A stretch of DNA of 64,000 nt from Adiantum capillus-veneris. Lineage: Eukaryota > Streptophyta > Polypodiopsida > Polypodiales > Pteridaceae. The stretch lies in NCBI GenBank assembly GCA_014529385.2, contig CM043950.1, forward strand, positions 155,715,545-155,779,544. The letters run 5' to 3'. Within the stretch, counting starts at the first letter, position 1. Every line of letters starts with the position of its first letter. The notes beneath the pieces were generated by a model that did no database searches, was not told the origin of the DNA, and was given only the letters and a program-made list of their open reading frames with translations. This document shows, in pieces, positions 34,455-45,355 of the stretch. The translations under genes were made by a program, and so were the position numbers.

Positions 34455-36294
34455 TGTGAGGGCCATACCCAGACTCAACCCTACTCACCTCCCTCAGTCC
34501 TCCAGACCGTTCCAGGGAGTGACGTAGATCTATGTGCAGGTATCCCTCCCACTTGGGACCGACATTCAGACAGGACTCTGACCTATCTCGAATGCCAACC
34601 CAAGGGGGTACATCCCTTTATTCAATGATTCTATCGGCTTCTCATAATCAATGTGTCCTTGATAGCTTTTCTCACCCAAAATCGTGGTCCTTAGTCTTGA
34701 TTCTTTTGATCTTTAACTTGAGGATCTGCTCTTGCTTTCTTGTTCTCCCTTGGTTCATGGCGATAACCCCTTTTTTCTGACAAGCAGGCATGACAGTTAT
34801 CACTTTCCCCTAAGAAGAGGGATCTTGCAATCCTACCTGGTCTCGCTCATCCTCGATTACCCATTTTTATCCCATGCAGTCCTAGCGTTTAACATAAAAA
34901 TTTTAATCAACATCCGGCCATCTAACCCTCTAGATCCGCCCACCCACCGAACCATTTCATGAAAATCCCTTCCCGAGGTAGTACTTAACTACTACAAAAT
35001 TAGGAAGACAGAAGTCTATCAGACATCATCAAACAACAAGCAGCATGCAATATGTTGCATACCCTTGTTCAGGAAAAATCATCTGGTTGTTCCCACTAGA
35101 TCTTTATTTAGAAACTTTTAATTCATTTTCTTTCCTTTATCTACTATAATGAGCTTGTAACTAGTTTTATTACTAATCATGCAACACATTTAGTTTCAAC
35201 CAATTCATCTTGCCTCCCCATTCAGGTCAAGATAATCGGTTACAAGCCATTAAAATGGCAGCACCTTCACAATATTTCCCAGAATTAAGTGTTTGGAAAA
35301 GGCTCATCAAGTAATTTAATCATTCCTTCCTAAGCATTTTATTTCGAGAGGATAGCACGATCTGGTGGCAGATGTACAGGATAGCCTCTATATTCCTAGC
35401 CTTTTCAGTTCCTTTTTAAGCAACCAAGTAGAACAAATTTCCTTAATTAAATTCATATCATCCTCCTTGAGTATAACCTTCTCATCCAACTATTGGCATC
35501 AGGTCATACCCGGATTATGGACGATTTCCAATAAGATACCGCGGGTACTTCACCCGGCCAGGCAAAAAAATTAAAAAAACCCATTCATCCCTTATTCCTC
35601 AGGCATGAATGACTTAGGTATAACAACTTGCCGGTTACGCTGCCCTAGCCGAAAAGGGCCAATCTCCGACAAGTTCCCCAAGAGAAACCTCTCAATGGGC
35701 CGGCCTTTCAATCAAATTGACCCCAAGAAGATCCATCTTGGTTCTCGGTCATTTCCAGACAATCTTCAAAACTCCTACTTAAATCTATGTTTTGCAATGG
35801 GCTATCCCTATCACCTCTCGAGATTCCTTTTTAACTCCTAGTTGGTAACTTCCAGGTACATTCATTTATCAACCTTATTTCCTACTTGCATTAATTATCT
35901 ACCAGCTAAGTTTATTTAGAAAGTACAAGCGAGTTTTTGCCATAGGCATTTAATGGTTAATGTCTCTTCGGAAATGCTAACTTTTTTTTAAGTTCAATCT
36001 CCATTTTGTCGATTCCCAGGTTTTTGCAATCCTTTGTCATCCATGGGGCATCTCCATGGAAGCTTGTAGAGTTTTCGGTTCAAACAACACGGAGATCAAT
36101 TCCGCGAAGTTATCCCCTATCTCTCCCATCATGTATTTGCAAACAAACTTGAAATTGAAAACTTTAGAAATACTCTTCAATACCAAAAATTGAACTACTT
36201 CTATCGAGCTTAGACAACTACTCTTTTCTTATGGTACCTAGCTTTCCATTTTAGGAAGCTAGAAGGTCATCCTATAATTTATGAGTTTTCGAGC

Positions 36295-36950
36295 TTTCCA
36301 TTAAAGCTTAAACCTAAAATACAAGGTAGTCACTAAAGCTTACACATAAGTGCAAAGTTACCATTAATGCTTAGCTTAAGAGAGAAAATCTACATTTGAA
36401 GCATAACTTTATGATGCATAGATACTCTTATCACTTGACCCTAATTGCAAGGTTTCCATTAAAGCTTAAACCTAAAAATACAAGGCAGCCACTAAAGCTT
36501 ACACCTAAGTGCAAAGTTACCATTAAAGCTTAGCTTACAAGAGAAAATATACCTTTGAAGTTTAACTTTATGATGCATATATACTCTTATCACTTGACCC
36601 TAATTGCAAGGTTTCCATTAAAGCTTAAACCCTAAAATACAAGGTAGTCACTAAAGCTTACACCTAAGTGAAAAGTTACCATTAAAGCTTAGCTTATGAG
36701 TGCAAATATACCTTTGAAACTTAACTTAATGATGTATAGATACTCTTAGCACTTAACCTAATTGCGAGGTTTCCATTAAAGCTTAAATCTAAAAATACAA
36801 GGTAGTCACTAAACCTGACACCTAAGTGCCAAGTTACCATTAAAGCTTATCTTACGAGTGCAAATCTACCTTTGAAGCTTAACTTTATGATGCATAGCTA
36901 CCATTAATACTTAACCCTAATTCCAAGGTTACCATTAAAGCTTAAACCTA
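36295..36950. repeat. 158-bp tandem array in unit G, about four copies
   Basis: Starts of tttccattaaagctta lie at 36295, 36453, 36612 and 36770, and a weaker one near 36929, a period of 158-159 bp. Each unit also has an internal subrepeat based on cc/gt..taaagctta. Confidence 0.8.
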
Positions 36951-37342
36951 AAATGATGCACATAAACCTTCCTAGTATTAAAACACATGGATTAATTAAT
37001 CCTACTAGAAATGAAGATTACTTCCTCTAAACAAGAGGGAAGTGTGGTTGAAGTCCTTCTTGAAGAGATGTGAGGTTCAAGGAAGAAGGAAAGAGATTTA
37101 GGATGAAGAGGAAGGAGAGAGGAGCTTCTTCACAAAACCCTCAAGGGTTTGGCCTTCAAGAGAGGAAGAGAGTTGAGGGTTTGGCTTTCAAGAGAGGGAG
37201 AGAGCAAGAGCAAGGTTTAATGGAAACCTTGATTTACTTAAGAATAATCTTGAGCATGGCAAGTATGCAAGTATCTTAGCAATACGTGTGTGTAAAATTA
37301 CAAAGGAGAGGGGGTGCTTATATAGAAAATGGTAGGTGGGAT

Positions 37343-37500
37343 TCTCTTCTCAATTCCTACTGGACCCCAATTTCTCTTCTCAATTCCTATTGGACCCCAA
37401 TTCTCTTCTCAATTTCTATTGGACTCCAAATTCTCTTCTCAAATGCTATTGGACCCTATTTCTCTTCTCAAATGCTATTGGACCCCAATTTTCTTCGTAG
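37343..37500. repeat. About 31-33-bp array with CCAAT-box-like units
   Basis: Five units of the form ctcttctcaattcctattggacccc, each with ATTGG (reverse CCAAT) except the first, which has ACTGG. It lies just downstream of the TATA-like site at 37319. Confidence 0.75.
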
Positions 37501-37777
37501 TTCTTATCTCTTAACTTTATCTTTAAATCAAGTTAGTCCCTTTTTCTCCCGGTTCCCGATTTAGATCAGTTCCCACGCGGATCTTCACGAAGAAGTATAA
37601 AAATAATCTTAATCTTTTTGAAAAAATATAGGGATGACTTATCCAAAATATCCTTGTCTTTTCATTCTAGAGTAAAGTCTGTCCGCATGACTTCTTTGTC
37701 GGTCTTGCTTTTTCAAAATTACTTTATAGGCTGGAAAATGTGTTGAATGGCTTTAGGGTTTAGGGAGGGACCTTACA

Positions 37778-38465
37778 ATGCATGAGGAAGATGATATGAA
37801 AACTTTCCTTGCTGGTGTCAAGGATATTAATGAGAAGCTTATTTCTGCAGGTGAATTCATTTTAGAGAGTTCTATTGTGTAGACTATTCTCGATGCCTTG
37901 CCAGATTGTTACTAGATGTTTTCTACTACTTGAAGACTTATGACCCAAGGAAATCATGAAGTTGTCAAGAAGTTTGATGCATTGTGCACATTACTGCTGC
38001 AAGAGTCACTTTCCAAAAAAAAATAGGACTAGACAATGTGCAGTTGAACAGGCTTTTATTGCTGCTCAAAGAAAGGGTGGTAACAACAATGCAACCACTT
38101 CTTATGGTTCTTCTGTGAGTGGAAAATCACATGATCCTAATGCTTCTACTCGCAACAATTTGCTTGGAAATTCTAGTTACAAGGGAAAAAAGAAGATGCG
38201 TTGCCATTATTGTCAAGCTAATAATCACTTGATCAAGCAGTGTCCTAAGTTGAAGGCCAAAGAGGCTAAGAAGAAAGAGGGTGATTCCACTACAAATATT
38301 GGTTTCACTACAAATGCAGCTATTGTTGTTGAGTCTTTTGTGAAAGGAGACTATGATGCTGATGTTGATGCAGAATGGGATTTTAGTGCAAAGTGTACCT
38401 ATAATCCTGTTGTCCATGATGCATGCATGTCAGTTTGTTGTAGATTCACATGTGTGGTATTTTGA
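37778..38465 (+). pseudogene. gag: copia gag of element F, C-terminal part with zinc knuckle
   Basis: Resumes after unit G with MHEEDDMKTFLAGVKDIN, a typical copia gag continuation, with two in-frame stops before 37956. The frame 37956-38465 has basic and Gly/Asn-rich sequence and a CCHC knuckle CHYCQANNHLIKQCP at 38202-38245. It ends in a frameshift where the protease begins. Confidence 0.85.
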
Positions 38466-39463
38466 TATTGGTGCTACAAAGCACATTACCTCACATTGTG
38501 ATTTGTTCACCTTTCTTGAGTCTGTCCCTCATGCGAATTCAATTACTTGTGTCAACAATGCCTCTCGTCCAATTCATGGAGTTGGAAATATCATGCTTGT
38601 TGCTGCAAATGGAAATTCTTTCACACTTGTTGATGCACTTTATGTACCTGGGATCAAGAAGAATATTTTTTCTGTATCTGCACTTGCTAGACTTGGTCTT
38701 GTAGTCAAATTTGTGGATGGAGGATGTACAATACATGATCCCAATTTTGGCGATGAAATTGTTGCATCTGGTATTTTATGTCGTGGGGGGTTGTATAAGC
38801 TCACTTTGTAGGACAAGTGTCGGCAAAATTTTTCAAATGCAGTTGTGGATTCTAAGGCTATTTCAGATGCAAAATTTTGGCATGCACGTTTTGGACATCT
38901 AAATTTTGCCAGTTTGTTGCATTTGCAAAAATCTAATATGGTTGCTCCTTTGGTGCCTCTTGAAGCACCTGTCAAACATGTTTGTGAAGGCTATATTTTG
39001 GGTAAGATGCAGCATTCGAAGTTTTCAAAGGATGGTTCAGTTAGGGCCACATGCAGGTTTTAGATTGTGCATAGTGATGTTTGTGGGCTCATGCAAACTC
39101 CTTCCTTGGGCAATTACCTTTACTTTGTGACTTTACTCCAGGCATGCATGGGTATTTACTCTTAAAGCAAAGTCCAAAGCATTTATGTGCTTCAAACAAT
39201 TTTTGGCTATGGCTAAAAATGTCTCTAAATGTACTATGGGCACCCTCCATTCCATAGAGGGGGGGAGTATATGTCTCATGAATTTAATGCATTTTTGGGA
39301 ATAACACACCAATGTACAGTGCCTTATACACCTCAAAAAATGATGTTGTTGAGAGCAAAAATAGATCACTTACAGAAATGGAACGATGTATGGTCAAAAG
39401 TCAAGCTTTGCCACATTTGTTTTGGCTTGAGGCCATCATGTGTGCCACTTATGCACTTAATAG
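38450..39463 (+). pseudogene. copia protease, pre-integrase and integrase part of element F
   Basis: The frame 38353-38811 carries the copia protease start VWYFDIGATKHITSH (D-I-G-A where D-S-G-A is usual). After a stop, FWHARFGHLNFASLLHLQK is the GAG-pre-integrase domain (about 38875). Integrase follows with broken frames (HSDVCG, then RGGEYMSHEF and VVESKNRSLTEMERCM), and LEAIMCATYALN at the point where H1 is inserted. Several stops and frameshifts. Confidence 0.85.
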
Positions 39464-40251
39464 TGTTGGTATACTTGAAATGCCCACCTCTCTAAGTTTT
39501 TCCACCACAATATATGCTGCACAATTTGTAAGGCCCCCATATGAGGCCAATGGTGCACATATATTTGGTGGATTCCCGCTATGCACGCTGATGAGATCTC
39601 TATTTGTGATCGTGGGTGGTACGGAGCAAATTTAGGGGCAACTTTGAGGGCCTCTGGGGTGGAAGCCCCCGAGACTTTTTTTTTCCTTCGCCGGAATATT
39701 CCTTTTCCCCTGAATATCTTGGCCGGACGATGGCCGGAAGACAATCGGAAAATGGCCGTCCGATGGCCGGTGGCCGGTGGTCCATGGTCTTTGGTCGGTT
39801 GTCGGAGGCCGGTGGTCTTTGGCCGGTGGCCGGATTTCCTTGGCCGGTGGCCGATTTCTAGGAGGACTTATCTACCCAAAAGCGGCTACACATGGGCGCA
39901 TGAGAGAGTCCTACTTGGACTTGGCTATCTAAGGGTGGCTGCACATGGGCGTTTAGAGGATCCCTTACAACTATATAAGGAGGCCTTTCCATGAGTATTT
40001 TGGTAGAATGGTGTGCACACTTGACGCACACAGCAAATCCTTGTGTAAGGATTATTAGTCCCTTGTATTCACTTGCTCTATTTGTCTAAATCGCCATCTA
40101 AGATCTACCTTGAGAGCGCATGGGTGGATGACGCCATCAATTTGTATAGTGTGCTAACTAAAGTTTTTGATTTGCCACTAATCTACTTTGCATCGTGTCT
40201 CTCTCTACTCTCCTTGCTACTAGATCCTTATTGTATTCCGCATTTCTTACA
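39464..40251 (+). mobile_element. H1: solo LTR of the copia K family
   Basis: 788 bp from TGTTGGTATACT to TTTCTTACA with perfect duplication aatag on both sides (39459-39463, 40252-40256). Excision restores copia integrase YALN-RCPKK. The body is related to the 3' LTR of element K (59056-59830): both have TGTAAGGCCCCCAT, a GGCCGG-rich block, tandem acacatgggcg motifs and a TATA box (here ctatataagg at 39971). Confidence 0.85.
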
Positions 40252-41110
40252 AATAGGTGTCCTAAAAAAGCTTTGCAATCTATTACTCCATATGAAGCAT
40301 GACATGATAGAAAGACTTCTATTGAGCGCATGCGTGTTTTTGAATGTTTTGCATATGCTTTGGTGCCACAAACACAACGCAAAAAATTGGATAATAAGGC
40401 TATCAAAATTATTTTTGTTGGTTATAGTGGTAAAAGCAAAGGTCACAAGTGTTGTATTATCCGCAAACAAAGTGTATCTTGGTCTCACGAGATGTTGTGT
40501 TTCTGAAATATTCTATTCAACCCTTGTTTTCATGTACTAGGGACAATAATGTAAGCTCATAGAACATGTATGACACTTTGTTGCCTCTTTTGAGTGGTGG
40601 AAGTTGTTGACTGGGTATTCCCAACACATTTGGTGAAACTACTGCAATTGTTTGTGTGCTGTGTTTGACATTCTTGTCTTGTTGATTATCTACTGTAATG
40701 GTATGTCTGCTGGATATGATTACCTTCTGTGTTAGCATTTGAGGTCAGTGTTTGTGTTTCACAAGAGTGATGATGCTATGAAAAACCTATCTTGAAGGAC
40801 AAATTTTTAGACCGAGGAGTGGAAATTCAAGAGCAGCAGATCATGTTTGATTAGAAGCGTTACTATAGATTAAAAATTCAGATTTTGCTACTATAAGTGC
40901 TACACATTCAGGTTGTATAGATTCAGTAAGGTGTTGCAGATTCATGTTGCACACATTCAACAAGGTGTTGTAGATTCAGGATGCACAAATTCAGGTTGTG
41001 CAAAATGAAAAATATTTGGATGATTTTGCCGAGACAAAAGAACAACCTCTTGAAATTAGACAGAGAAATTTGATGTTGAATCTGATGTTGATAATCAGAT
41101 CTGTCGAAGC
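40252..41110 (+). pseudogene. copia integrase C-terminus and linker of element F
   Basis: Starts NRCPKKALQSITPYEAWH in one frame and continues ERMRVFECFAYALVPQ and IKIIFVGYSGKSKGHKC, the standard copia integrase C-terminal region. After about 40530 stops are frequent. A last recognisable stretch near 40990-41080 resembles the acidic then basic linker before copia RT. RT itself is absent. Confidence 0.8.
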
Positions 41111-41974
41111 AAACAAACAAGAATGGTATCTTTTAGTGAATTTTTCCAAACATATAAATACATCACTAAACTAAAATATCCCAATCAATTTAAGCAACCA
41201 ATTAAATGGACTACATGGATCTCGGTACAACATCCGTGGCTCTTTATTTATCAAATTTAATGGGTCTTGGATTGGTGTGGTGCACTAATCTTGAGGGCTA
41301 AACATGATTGTTGTATTTTAATGAAGTGAATGTTATGGGGGGTAAAAGGAAGAAAAAGAAATGTGAGGTTTGCATGAGTAAGAAGCATGAGGTGGATGAT
41401 TGTCCGTGTGTAGTTGATCAGTGCTCAAAGAGAGATGCTTGTAGGAAGTGGTGCATGGTGGATTTGTGCACAAAACTTCATAACATTAGCCACAAATTGC
41501 ATAAAGCAACTTCCTATAACAAAAATTCAGACGAAAAATCAATCGTGCTATTTCTAGCCATAGACATAAAATTCTACAACTTCAAATAACAACTCACAAC
41601 GATTCTTTCGGAGAGAGAAATGTTCTGAAATCCGCCTTGGATGCTACTTACTCTACTCCTAGGTTCTTATGCAATGGGGTTGTGGAAAATGTCCACAAAC
41701 ACTCGTTTTCTTGTTTTTTATGATTTCCCGAGCACTGATCTTAAGACTTGTCTCATCTTTCAATCATTCTCAAAATCTCAATCTAGTTCTACAATCCTAC
41801 AGTCTTAAAGGCACTTGACATGTACAATTACTTTCAAGCTACCTCTACACAGCAAAAGACGACAATCTTAAGCTATACAGCTCTAAAAGAAAGTTTCTAC
41901 AGGAGATCCTAGAGGAAGTTAAAGGATAACTTCACAAGATGCTCGTGTTTTTTCCTAGTTTAGGTCTCTTCAAT
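41111..41974. other. Non-coding stretch, partly leader of element C2
   Basis: The right part should be minus-strand leader of C2, because a primer-binding site on that strand lies at 41975-41990 and the interior must run leftward. The junction with copia F is not sharp. Apart from the Cys-rich frame at 41335 I see nothing coding and no gag of C2. Confidence 0.4.
41335..41589 (+). other. Short Cys-rich frame with one CCHC motif
   Basis: From an ATG at 41335 the frame starts MGGKRKKKKCEVCMSKKHEV and has C-x2-C-x4-H-x4-C, the exact spacing of a gag zinc knuckle, followed by more cysteines. It lies between the end of copia F and the leader of C2. It may be a gag scrap of another element, but with 84 codons and one motif this is weak. 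Confidence 0.35.
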
Positions 41975-41990
41975 CCCCGGCAGTGCGCCA
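41975..41990 (-). other. Primer-binding site of element C2
   Basis: On the minus strand TGGCGCACTGCCGGGG follows the LTR end after two bases. It is close to the TGGCGCCGTTGCCGGGG type common in plant gypsy elements. It fixes the adjacent LTR as a 5' LTR read on the minus strand. Confidence 0.75.
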
Positions 41991-41992
41991 GA

Positions 41993-42562
41993 TGTGGGAT
42001 GGGTATCCAACCTCACTCCTATCTTATTGCAGATTTAGCAAGAACCACGATTAAATCATCAATCCATGGGACGAAGCTGACTCGACTAGTGCATAAAGGC
42101 TACAAGAGGTTTTCAATCTCTCAAAAAACAACAAACAACTTGCATCTAACTCAAGCTACACTCAAGTGACTAAAATCACCAAAAGCCAATCGCTCATCGA
42201 TAAACAAATCACATCCGTTACAGCATCAAATGACATCCAAACGCATAAACTTCTAGGATAAGTTTATAAGACCTAAGCACACATGTTTATGGTCTCAAAT
42301 CCCAATTTAGGTCAAGTGCAAAAATCACGATTATTAACAGCAGTGGATTTTTGACCTAGTCGTTTGCGACCCAGAATGCATCTTAATGCTTAGCAATGAT
42401 GCCCCAATACCCCGCTTATGCTTATTTTTTGATTTTGAAGTGTAAATTCCTACTTACGATGAAATTAGGCCGCGGATTGGCGACACCAAAAGCTCCAAAA
42501 TTCTGTGAAATGCTTACATCAATGCGTAGAGCTCTTACCTGCGATTGTAATGCAACAAACGC
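41993..42562 (-). repeat. 5' LTR of element C2, part next to the primer site
   Basis: Reverse complement of much of 15740-16305 (C1 LTR). It is interrupted at aacgc by element B and continues at 53864. Confidence 0.85.
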
Positions 42563-44170
42563 TGATAGCCGTTTTTTGGCTCTCCATAATTGCTATACTA
42601 AGTTACTCCACCCTACCAAATTCACCTAAACGCTATGGCTATCCCTACCATTTCATTGTACATAGGCGTGTGTGAGTTAGGGGGCTTTTCCCATATCTTC
42701 TTAAAAACCCTCAGCTAGCTAGTCACCGGGCTAGTTGAGCCAAAAAAATAAAAAAAATAAAAAATAAAAGTATATTATGGCCTCTTTGTGTGTAAATATT
42801 TCATTGTATATATGGCCTAAATATAGGGATTTTTTATAATTATTTTGATATTTTATTTAAATATTTCTACTTAGGTGTGTGATTTATTAAACATATGTAC
42901 ACCTTCTTTCATCCTCTTACACCATAATTATATTTTTTGCCAATATGTACATACTCTAACCTCATATTTTTCTTTTATACAAATCACTCCCACATTTTCA
43001 CCCTCACCCTCGTGAAAACAAAAAATTGATTTCTACTCATTGGTTACTTTTATTATATTATTTACTTCCATACCTTTTCCTCTTTCACCCAAAATAATTC
43101 AAAGAGGAACCATATCATATGATTCCAATATCTTTCCATATCTATAACTCCTCCATATTTTTATTATTATTTTTACTCATTATTCTAACGCCATGTGCTC
43201 ATTGAGCTAAAGTCCATGAATAGTCCATACACTAGTCCCACCATGTATATATTTCTTATTTCACCAATAATCCTCCTCCATGCATAGGTCAAGGGCAACT
43301 TGATTGCTTTGTATTATAATATGACAAAGGAGGGGCTCACTCTTGGATGCATTGTACAAATTCAACAAAGGAGGGGGCCACTAAAAGACTTTTGCAGGCA
43401 TAAAAAACAGGCTTTTTGGTGAGAATTCTGGCACCTATCTCCACTCCGAATTTGGAGCGGTGGTCAAAGGAGAAAATGTAGCCCACGCTCTGAATAATCA
43501 CCTCAAATTGTTTCATGATTTTTGAAGCTACCAGCGGTGAGCTATGATTTTTTGAGTGGACCCCAGTCTGCCCACTTTTCTCACAAGTAGCCCTTAGTCT
43601 TCTCTCACCCTTCCACACACCTACTCACTCTTACACATCCCTCCCTCTCCTTCCCTCACTCAAACCTGCAATTTCCATGGCTTCTCCCACCCTCTTCACC
43701 ATTACCCTTCTCTTTCATCCCTATAGTTCTTTTATGAACCTCTACATACATACACCCTCTCCATGTCTCTCTCTATTGCTTCTATGTTACAATTTCATTT
43801 ACCTCTCCTAAAATATCTAAAATTCAGCATCTTAACCATGATAACTTCTGCAAATTGAGGATTTTTCATCAACAAATCCTCTTTTCATCGTGGTGGTCAA
43901 CCGTGGCGGCGGCGTAAAGAAGCGAAGAAGAAGAAGAAGACCAGCGGTCATTTTTTCCACAATCTACACAAGGGTGAGTTCAAGCTTCTTCAAAGCTTCA
44001 CCATCTCAATGATTCTCTTTTAATTCACCCCTCTTCCTTCATCAAATCAACTCACTCTACCCATTGTAAATGTAACATTAACTTTCTAGTGATTACTAAC
44101 GACTAACATACTAACACAAAATAGCATTGACCTAACCATAAAAGACACCTCACCTCAAGACATGTATAGT

Positions 44171-44172
<2 letters not shown>

Positions 44173-44249
<77 letters not shown>
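44173..44249 (+). repeat. (CT)n microsatellite in element B 5' LTR
   Basis: About 77 bases of pure CT; the 3' LTR copy at 52770-52832 has about 63. Poly-Leu/Ser and poly-Arg/Glu frames across it on both strands are artefacts. Confidence 0.92.
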
Positions 44250-44251
<2 letters not shown>

Positions 44252-44429
44252 CTTCCTTCAAACTTACTTTCACCTTATCTACCATCAATAATGCTCTCTT
44301 TTGAGCCCACACCCATGACTCAAGCAGACAAAGAAGGCCCGCAATGTTTTGATATTCAAAAAAATCATAATCCTGATTTGTTAGCTTGTAAATTAGGATT
44401 TCCAATAATCTTAATGAGGGGTCTCCAAC

Positions 44430-44440
44430 CTATAAATAGG
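44430..44440 (+). promoter_or_regulatory. Probable TATA box of element B 5' LTR
   Basis: ctataaatagg, in a run with CCAAT (tccaataatc) about 25 bp upstream. It is conserved in the 3' LTR at about 53018. Confidence 0.55.
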
Positions 44441-45281
44441 CCCCTCTCCTTCTTGTAAAACAACCTCCAACATCTCACATAGCTACCCCAACACTCTATG
44501 CGTGAGGAGAGACTTAGGTGTAGCAACCACTTGTGAGCTTCACTCTTGGTGTGAGAGAAGCCTTCAAGCTACACATTGCAAGTGAGAGAGCGTGAGTTCC
44601 ACAAATCTCAAAACCACTATTGTACATGCTCCTTCATCATCAATAAATTGAGGTTTGGTGCATCAAAGGCATGATTCGACGTTTAAATCTTCGTCCTTCC
44701 ATTTGTGCAATACGGTTTGGTGAATTCAAGGTGACTTGTGTATTTTGAGTTTTATCTGTTGATCTTGATTTTAGAAAGTGTTTTAGTGTGTTTTTCATTG
44801 CCAGTTTTTTGTCCATTGTAAGAGGGTATTGTGGTGAGAGGTCTCCCACACCCTAAGACAGTGTGTGTGTGTTTTGGCAATGATTAGCAATCACTAAGCA
44901 TTGAGTGAGTTTTGTACAAGTTCTACGATAGCATCATAACGAACCATCTCCATTTGCAAGTCACAAATAAGGTATTACGCAAGATCCTTCCCTCTCTCTC
45001 TTCCCTTTGCTCTAGCTCTCATTGGTCCATTTCATGTGTGTCTTGGTGTGAGGTTGCTTGTGTGTGTTGTGTGGTGCATCTTCTTGGTTGTGCCAAAATC
45101 TCTCTTACGTCCTAGTTTGCATACCATAACTAGGTGGTGCCCCTATCTTGTTTGGGTTTGGCTGTGGGTTTGTTGTTGTGTTGTGCTTGTGGTTGCCCCA
45201 GCCCCAATTGAGTAGCACGGGAGCCTTGAGGGGTGTTTAGAGGTCGCCTCTCTTGTTGCCCGCCCCGGACCACCTCAATTT

Positions 45282-45298
45282 TGGTGCCCCCACTGAGG
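45282..45298 (+). other. Primer-binding site of element B
   Basis: TGGTGCCCCCACTGAGG, identical to that of element A, four bases after the LTR end. Confidence 0.78.
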
Positions 45299-45355
45299 AA
45301 AGGCTTGTGTATCTTTTTGTATAGGTTCAACCTTTAGCATAGTCAAGTAGGTTGC

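Larger units (their letters stand above)
34455..37777 (+). mobile_element. Unit G: 3.3-kb non-coding insertion, probable solo LTR
   Basis: Begins TGTGAGGGCC, ends ACCTTACA, and is flanked by atgca on both sides (34450-34454, 37778-37782) inside copia gag. Removing it restores ESKIMH-EEDDMKTF. TG and CA ends with a 5-bp duplication fit a solo LTR, which would be very long. There are no protein domains, primer site or polypurine tract. It holds a 158-bp tandem array (36295-36950), an array of CCAAT-type units (37343-37500) and a TATA-like ttatatag at 37319. Strand is assigned from the orientation of the TATA box and is uncertain. Confidence 0.75.
16602..41110 (+). mobile_element. Element F: decayed Ty1/copia retrotransposon opened by nested insertions
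   Basis: The copia pieces are a 5' LTR tail and Met-type primer site (to 16850), gag (17183-17270, 34113-34454, 37778-38465), protease and integrase (38450-39463, 40252-40530) and a decayed linker to about 41110. They are separated by elements E (with D inside), G and solo LTR H1. Each junction carries a 5-bp target duplication, and removing each insert rejoins copia codons, for example AYT-MQHV in gag and YALN-RCPKK in integrase. The reverse transcriptase, RNase H and 3' LTR are not found, so the 3' half is lost. The start of its LTR is uncertain. Confidence 0.85.
42563..45277 (+). repeat. 5' LTR of element B
   Basis: TGATAGCCGT to GACCACCTCA. It has a TATA box at 44430 (ctataaatagg) and a CT run of about 77 bases at 44173. 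It matches 51160-53863. It is related to the A LTRs mainly at its two ends and in scattered blocks. Confidence 0.92.

Noticed and set aside
34300-34527. Frame reading past copia gag into unit G as a novel gene
   Set aside because: The first part is copia gag core; the end is only chance reading into the G terminus after the atgca duplication.
35365-35841. Short frames of 69-78 codons inside unit G
   Set aside because: No domain, no neighbours, and G looks like an LTR; open length is within chance.
39526-40248. Alternative boundaries TTGTAAGG...TTTCTT for solo LTR H1 with acaat/acaaa flanks
   Set aside because: Only the longer unit TGTTGG...TTACA gives a perfect 5-bp duplication (aatag), standard TG/CA ends and a restored copia integrase frame.
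44103-44458. Frames with long Leu/Ser or Arg/Glu runs
   Set aside because: They are translations of the CT microsatellite on either strand.
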